Positions 11,223-18,500 of a stretch of 64,000 bases of DNA are shown piece after piece; position 1 is the stretch's first letter; every line of letters starts with the position of its first letter. The stretch covers positions 26,117 through 90,116 of the forward strand of contig NZ_WMBQ01000003.1 in the NCBI RefSeq assembly GCF_009708035.1, written 5' to 3'. Both the position numbers and the translations under genes were made by a program. The notes under the pieces are model-generated. The model was not told the DNA's origin and searched no databases. It saw only the letters and a list, made by a program, of their open reading frames with translations. Source of the DNA: Hyphomicrobium album (GTDB lineage: Bacteria; Pseudomonadota; Alphaproteobacteria; Rhizobiales; Hyphomicrobiaceae).

Positions 11223-11555
11223 TTACTTACACAACGAACGAGCTTTCTTGATGGGGCCGCACAGCTCCGGCCGTCCGTGGCAGCAGTCCTCGGTGAGGTA
11301 GGTCAGCAGCTGGCGCATCCCCTCGACGTGGATGGCGTAGCGGATGTAGCGGCCGTCACGGGTGCCGCGGATCAGCCCGGCGTGATCGAGCTCCTTCAAA
11401 TGGAAGGATGCCCCTGTCGCGGTCGCGCCCACGGCCTCGGCAATTTCGGAGGCCGCCAGCCCGTTCGGGCCTTCAACGACCAGCAAGCGGAAAATGCGCA
11501 GCCGCAGCGGATGCGCAAGCGCTGCTAAAGAGGTGACGGCCTGGTTCTCATCCAT
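11223..11555 (-). CDS. arsR: ArsR-family arsenite-responsive repressor
   Basis: This 110-residue winged-helix repressor (ALAHPLRLRIFRLL, then GASFHLKELDHAGLI as recognition helix region) is the first gene of the arsenic operon. It lacks the E. coli-type CxCxxC in the DNA-binding helix; instead four cysteines sit at the C-terminus, Cys91, Cys92, Cys99 and Cys109 (EDCCHGRPELC), as in ArsR proteins whose arsenite site is C-terminal. The ATG at 11555 is the only reasonable start. A palindrome and a promoter-like sequence end directly at this ATG, so the mRNA may be leaderless and autorepressed. Confidence 0.92.
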   Translation of the reverse strand: MDENQAVTSLAALAHPLRLRIFRLLVVEGPNGLAASEIAEAVGATATGASFHLKELDHAGLIRGTRDGRYIRYAIHVEGMRQLLTYLTEDCCHGRPELCGPIKKARSLCK

Positions 11556-11559
11556 GCAT

Positions 11560-11594
11560 GCATACTACAAGGATTATTGCAGTATGCAAGCGAT
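11560..11594 (-). promoter_or_regulatory. arsR promoter with overlapping operator palindrome
   Basis: Inverted repeat GCATACT (11560-11566) and AGTATGC (11581-11587) lies just before the arsR start. Read on the minus strand, TTGCAT, 16 bases, TAGTAT gives a promoter whose expected start point is the A of the arsR ATG at 11555. Repressor on the palindrome would cover both promoter boxes. Prediction from sequence. Confidence 0.6.
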
Positions 11595-11732
11595 GCCCCT
11601 TACGCGTCCGTCGCCGTGTCTGCTGGTGCCCCCTCGCGCTCTTTGAGGTGTATCGTCGACGGCGGCAATTGCAGCCGCCTCTTGCTGTCGCGGCAACGAT
11701 CATCGAAGACAGGTGCGTCGCCCTTCGTGAGG

Positions 11733-12305
11733 CTACATGAGCTTGGCGTAGGCTTCCTTGAAGCCGCTCAACGCGATGGGGATCGTGATCTCCTTCTTCT
11801 CCAGGCTCTTGAATGCGATGGTGAGGATCTTCCCCGACTGCAACGTCTTTAGGAGTGTGTCGTCGATGGGCACGCCGACGTAGCAACCCTTCTGGTCGCA
11901 TGTCTGCACGGGCTGCTTCTGCGGCGGGTTGGTGTCGATCGTCAGCGAGACGCCGTCTGGCAAAAACATCCCGTGCGGCAAATGCAGCATCATGGCCGCG
12001 GTTTTGGAGTTCGGCGGGATGCGCACGCTGATCGACAGCAAGAGCTGACCCGTCTTCTGGATGGTGAGCGTCTGGATGGCCTCGCAGGACATCTGGTCGG
12101 GCAGACTGGCGCAATTGACGAGCCAGGGAATTTGCGGTGCTGCCGCGTCCGCTGCCGGCTTCGGGGGCGCTTCCTTCGCGGCCGGTGCTGCCGCCGGCGC
12201 TTTCGCGGCCGGAGCGGGTGCCTGAGCCCCTGCCGATGAGACCGACCCGCACAATACTGCGACGAATGAAAGAAATAGAACGCAGAGGCGAACTGTACGC
12301 GTCAT
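11733..12305 (-). CDS. IalB-like periplasmic protein
   Basis: A 190-residue exported protein with a signal peptide (VRLCVLFLSFVAVLCGSVSSAGA), an Ala/Pro/Lys linker of about 35 residues, and a domain resembling invasion-associated locus B (IalB): WLVNCASLPDQMSCEAIQTL, IPPNSKTAAMMLHLPHGMFLPDGVSL, CDQKGCYVGVPID and LKTLQSGKILTIAF. The four cysteines of the family, which form disulphides, are present. IalB relatives are widespread in Rhizobiales including non-pathogens; the molecular role is not known. The ATG at 12305 is used because the frame upstream (to 12428) precedes the signal peptide. It diverges from the giant autotransporter gene 242 bases away. Confidence 0.85.
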   Translation of the reverse strand: MTRTVRLCVLFLSFVAVLCGSVSSAGAQAPAPAAKAPAAAPAAKEAPPKPAADAAAPQIPWLVNCASLPDQMSCEAIQTLTIQKTGQLLLSISVRIPPNSKTAAMMLHLPHGMFLPDGVSLTIDTNPPQKQPVQTCDQKGCYVGVPIDDTLLKTLQSGKILTIAFKSLEKKEITIPIALSGFKEAYAKLM

Positions 12306-12547
12306 CGGCGACCAATGATCTAGAGGGTACGGACTGAACCTACATCGCGTAGGCCAGGAACTTTTCGGGATCATGACAGTGATGCTCGGCCGATTGCCAC
12401 CACGCCCGCCACGTAGGCGGCGAAGCATTTCCGCAACGTCACACTTGAATCGTCCCCGCGAGTGCTCGGCGCGCGAATGACCGCAATGCGTCGCTGCTAG
12501 GCACTGCCCCCTGTGTTGCTCTTATTTGCGGCGTAGGAGCGTGCCCC

Positions 12548-15500
12548 GTGCGTATTTTGTCTCGCGTGTTTCGCGGCTTAGAGTCTCGTCATCTGCGCTC
12601 CTCCGGCAGGCGCGTGCTCCCGAGTAAGACCGGCATTTGCCGATTTGGACTTGTCACAGTCGGCTTTGCCGCGAGTTGGCTCCTGATCGCCGGACCAGCC
12701 GCGGCGCAGAACTCGACCTGTACGACGAGCGGCGCGCAACGCACGTGCAACGACGTTGCGAGCGATGGCATCGCCTACACGTCCGGCGTCGACAGGGTCA
12801 CCGTCAACGACACGGTGGCTGGCCAGACGACCGTCAACGTCAACACCATTGGCGTCCTGCTGAGCAAGTCCGGCACCGACGGCGGCTCCAACATCCAAGT
12901 GGCGCCCGTCGAGTTTACCGACGACAAGGGCACGTCAAGCACATCCGATGACGTCGTAATCCTCGTCGGCGCCGGGAATACCGCTCTTATGTTTGGTGGA
13001 GAGCGCATCAAGGTCGTCGTCGAGAGCGGCAATAAGGTGTTCCGCCAAGAGAGCAGCAACGTTGTGGTGACGCCGGCGCAGTTCAGCGCCATCCTCAGCC
13101 AGGGCGGTCCTGGTGCGGGTGTCGTCGTCGGCGATGTCACGGTGGACAATGCGGCGAGCTTTACCACCAGCAACGCCCACGGCATTCAAGGCTCCGCCAG
13201 CGGCGGCAGAGGCGGCAACGGTGGCTGGTGGACGGTCCTCGGAATCTACACCGAGGGCGAGGACGGCGGCAGTGGTAGCGGCGGCGGCTCCGTGTCGGTG
13301 AGCAACAGCGGCCAGATCGTCGCCACTGGCAACGCCCGATATGGCGTCACTGCGACGAGCCAGGGCGGCGATGGCGGCAACGGCGGCGGCGCGGGAGGCA
13401 TTGTTGCCAATCCCGGCGGCGGCGGTGACGGCGGGGCCGGCGGCCAGGTCAATGTCACCCTGAATTCCACCTCCTCGATCCTCACGCACGGCGATGAAGG
13501 TCACGGCGTGTTCGCGCAAAGCAAGGGTGGGGAGGGCGGCAACGGCGGCGACGCCGGCGGCCTCGGAGTCTTGGGAACCGACGGTGGCAATGGCGGCAAT
13601 GCCAGCAAAGTCATCGTGAGCAACGGCGGGTCCATCGAGACTCGCGGCGCTGCCGCCTACGGCCTCTACGCGCGCAGCTTCGGCGCTGGCGCCGGCCAGG
13701 GCTCCACCGGCGGCGGCCTTGTCGCTTTCGGTGGCAATGGCGGCGGATTCGCCAGCGGCGGCGATGTCGAGGTCAGCAACAACGGCACCATCAAGACCAT
13801 CGGCGCGGGCTCAATCGGCGCGCTGGTGCAGTCGATCGGAGGTGGCGGCGGCGACGGCGGCAACGCGGGGGGTCTATTCACCAGCGGCGGTCGCGGCGGC
13901 TCGGGCGGCGACGGCGGCATAGTGACCTATACGCAGTCGGCCGACGGCTCGGTGCACACGACAAACGATCGGGCGACCGCAACCCTCGCGCAGTCGATTG
14001 GCGGCGGCGGCGGCAATGGCGGCAACGCCGTAACCGTCAATCCCGCGGTATCGGTCGCGCTCGGAGGCGCCGGCGGTGCCGGCGGCAAGGGCGGCACGGT
14101 GATCGTCGATGCCAACGGGACCGTGAAGACGGAGGGCGATGATTCGAATGCAATCGCCGCGCAATCGATCGGAGGCGGCGGCGGCAATGGCGGCCTCGCG
14201 GTGGCCTTCGCTCCGACCACGTTGCCGTACTCGGCCTCGGTCGCCATTGGCGGCAGCGGTGGCGACGGCGGTGCCGGCGGCAGCGTCAACGTCGATTCGG
14301 CCGCAACCGTCAACACAACGCGCGACCGATCGAGCGCCATCGTCGCGCAATCGATCGGCGGTGGTGGCGGCAATGGCGGCCTCGCGGTGGCAGCCTCGGT
14401 CGGCCCCAGCCTGTCGGCAAACGTCAGCATCGGTGGAACTGGCGGCAGCGGCGGCGGAGGCGACGCGGTCGATGTCGACACCACGGGTGGCTCGATAAAC
14501 ACGGATGGCGACAACTCCTACGGAATCTTCGCCCAGTCGGTCGGCGGCGGCGGCGGCTCGGGCGGCCTGGCCGTATCCGGCGCCATCGGTTCCGGCAATG
14601 TGGGCGTCAGTCTCGGCGGGTCCGGCGGCGGCGGTGGTGCCGGCGGAGAGGTATCGGTTGCAAACGTCGCGGGGATCGACACCGAAGGCTCCGGTTCGTA
14701 CGGCATCTTCGCCCAGTCGGTCGGTGGCGGCGGCGGCGAGGGCGGTCTTGCCGTTTCAGCCAGCCTGAGCGCCACGGCCAGCATCAACGTCGGGTTGGGA
14801 GGCGCTGGTGGCGCCGGCGCCGTCGGCAAGCTCGTCGACGTCGACAACACCGGTAAGATCACAACCCGCGGCGGCAACGCCTACGGCATCCTGGCGCAAT
14901 CGGTCGGCGGCGGCGGCGGATCCGGCGGCAACACGATCACCGCGAGCGGCGCCGGCGGCATCGTTGCGGGCAGCGTAGCCGTCGGCCTCGGCGGCTCGGG
15001 TGGCGGCGGTGGCACCGGCGGGACGGTCAATCTCGACAACACGGCAGCCAACATCACCACGCTTGGTGCCGGCTCGACAGCCCTTGTCGCACAATCGATC
15101 GGTGGCGGCGGCGGTGCCGGCGGCTACGCGGTTGCCGCCACGCTTACGGTCAGCAAGGACGGCGGCGGCTCGGTCTCGGTGGCCCTCGGCGGCTCCGGCG
15201 GCGACGGTGGTACGAGCGGTATCGTAACCGCCAACAACTCCGGTGTGCTCGACACGACGGGCGACCTCGCCTCGGGCATCGTCGCTCAGTCGCTCGGCGG
15301 CGCCGGTGGCGTCGGCGGCACGGCGATTGCCGGCGCGCTCAACTTCAGCAAGGGCTCGGGCATCGCGGTTGCCGTCGGTCTCGGTGGCTCCGGCGGTGAT
15401 GGCGGACTGGCCAACGCTGTGGCGGTCAACAACGACGGCGCGATCACAACGCGGGGCGCGGACGCGTTCGGCGTGCTTGCGCAGTCGATCGGCGGCTCCG

Positions 15501-18500
15501 GCGGCGTCGGCGGCATGAGCATTGCGGGAGCGCTGAACGGTACGGGCGGCGCCGGCGGCTCGGTGGCCGTCAGTCTCGGCGGAGCCGGTGGCGCCGGCGG
15601 CGAGGCTGGAACCGTCACCGTGACGAACGACGGTAGAATCGTGACCACGGGCGCGCGCTCGGGTGGCGTCGTTGCGCAATCGATCGGCGGCGAGGGTGGT
15701 GCCGGCGGACTTTCAGTTGGTCTGTCGCTGGCCGGCTCGACCCAGGCGCAAACCGGCGCGGTTGCCGTTTCGCTCGGCGGCTCGGGCGGCGGCGGCGGGA
15801 AGGCCAAGGCCGTGCGCCTTACCAATACCGCCTCCGTCTCGACCTCCGGCGGCTCGAACACCAACGCAGCAGGCGAACGCGTCAATACCGACGCGCACGC
15901 GCTGCTCGCCCAGTCCATCGGCGGCTCGGGCGGCATTGGCGGTATCGGCGGCGCGGCGGCGGTGGCTATCGGCAAGGAGCAGACGGCATCAGCGTCGATT
16001 GCGGTCGGCGGTGCGGGCGGCCCAGGCGGCACGGCCGGCGCGGTCACCATCGACAACAGCGGCAATCTTTCGACCGGCAGCGACAATTCCATCGGCATCG
16101 TCGCGCAATCGATCGGCGGCGGCGGCGGCGCCGGCGGCGGATCGGTGGCGCTCTCCTTCGCCTTCTCGCAGGCGAGCAACTCGGGTGCGGTGGGCGTGTC
16201 GATCGGCGGCGGCGGCGGCGCCGGCGTGACGGCGAGCACCGTAGACGTCGACAGCACGGGTAATATCACGACGCGCGGCGCCAGCGCCTACGGCATCCTC
16301 GCCCAGTCCATCGGCGGCGACGGCGGCCAGGGCGGCTTCACCGTCGCAGCGACGGGGACCATGTCACGTGAGGTCAGCGGCGCGGTCGGTGTGGCGGTCG
16401 GCGGCAAAGGCGGCGTCGGCGGCACCGCAAACACGGTGACCGTAGGCAAGACGCAAGGCATCCGCGGCAGGATCTCGACGAGCGGCGACAACGCGGCGGC
16501 CATCGTCGCGCAGTCGATCGGCGGCGGCGGCGGCTCGGGCGGCTTTGCCGCCTCGCTCACCGGCGTCGTCAACACCGGCAAGGACAAGCAGACGCTGGCC
16601 ATAGGCGCGACTGTCGGCGGCTTCGGCGGCAGCGGCGGAAAAGCCGGCGCGGTCAACGTCAACACGGCGGCGAGCGCGGAGATCGCCACCACCGGCGATT
16701 TCGCCTACGGCATCCTCGCCCAGTCCATCGGCGGCAAGGGCGGCAACGGCGGTGGCGCAATCGGCGCGGTGTTCAATGTCGCGACCGGCGGCAACAGCTC
16801 GCTCAATGCGGCGCTGACGGTTGGCGGCTTCGGCGGCCAGGGCGCGATAGGCGGAGCCGTCGACGTCAACAACGACGGCACGATCACGACCGGCGATCCC
16901 ACCCAGGCGCACGCCGGACAGTTCGCCCACGGCATCCTCGCCCAGTCGATCGGCGGTGACGGCGGCGCCGGCGGCTTCAGCGGCTCGATCGCCTTCGCTG
17001 TCGGCGCCAGCAATCAATCCTCGAACAACTACAACTTGTCGGCCTCCGTCGGCGGCTTCGGTGGCACCGGCGCCAACGCCGGGACGGTGCACGTCGACAA
17101 CTCGGGCACGATCGTGACGTACGGCGAGCGAGCGCGCGGCATCTTCGCCCAATCCGTCGGCGGCGGTGGTGGCACGGGTGGCGACACGGGCCTCGGCGAC
17201 GACATCTGGGGCGAGGACTTTCTGCTCGACACGGCTGTCACCAAGGTAGCGACGGGCGACACCGAATCCCTCGACCTCGGTGCCGGCGGCGCCTACGCGG
17301 GCGGCTACGGAGCCAACAGCCACAGCATCGCCGTCTCGGTCGGCGGCTTCGGCGGCGCCGGCGGCGACGGCGACACGGTAGACGTCGACAACACCGGCGC
17401 CATCGTGACCTTCGGCACAGCCGGGCATGCGATCTTCGCCCAGTCGGTTGGTGGTGGCGGCGGCTCGGGCGGTACCAGCACCGCGGCGACGGCGGCGGCC
17501 GCGGCCAGCAATTCGACCTCCATCTCGCTCGCCGTCGGCGGCTTCGGCGGCGCCGGCGGCAAGGGCGGCAACGTGATCGTCGACAATGACGGTCAGATCA
17601 TCACCGTCTACCACGGCGCCTACGGCGTGTTCGCCCAGTCGGTGGGCGGCGGCGGCGGCACCGGCGGGGATACGCGCGGGTTCACCCTGCAGCGCAAGGA
17701 CGAGACGCTGGACAAGAAGCTGAAGCCCGGCAAGCAGCTCACCGTCACGGTCGGCGGCTTCGGCGGCGCCGGCGGCGACAGCGGCACCGTCGACGTGACC
17801 AACGACGGCAACATCTTCACCTTTGGCACCGGCTCGCTCGGCATCTTCGCGCAAGCCGTGGGCGGCGGCGGCGGTACGGGCGGCAGCTCGTCCGTGTCGA
17901 GCAAAGAGCTGGCGATCCTGGAGAACGACCAGACGGTCAAGAAGCAGTTCCGTTCGCAGAAATACAAAGTGGCGCTCGGCGGCTTCGGCGGCGCCGGCGG
18001 CCTGGGCAAGAAGGTCACTGTCGACAACCGGGGCGCCATCACGACCGAAGGCGAGCAGGCAACCGCGATCTACGCCCAGTCGGTCGGCGGCGGCGGCGGC
18101 ACCGGCGGCAAGGCCAGCACGGGGTTCACGGGCGACCTATCGGTGGGCGGCTTCGGCGGCACCGGCAGCAACGGCGGCATGGTGGAAGTCACCAACCGTG
18201 GCACCATCTCAACTGAAGGCAACCTCGCCGATGGCATCTTCGCGCAATCGGTCGGTGGTGGCGGCGGCGACGGTGGCGCGGCCGATTTCGGCGACGCGCG
18301 GTCGGCGCGCACGGAGTTGATCAAGGCCATCAAGAAGAATGGCTTTAAGGACGGCATCAAGGAATTCGCCAAGAAGATCTTCCTGCCGACCTTCGGCATC
18401 GGCGTCGGCGGCTTCGGCGGCGCCTCCGGCGACGGCGGGGTGGTGTTGGTCACCAACAACGGGGGTATCTTCACCGAAGGCAATGCATCGCACGGCATCT

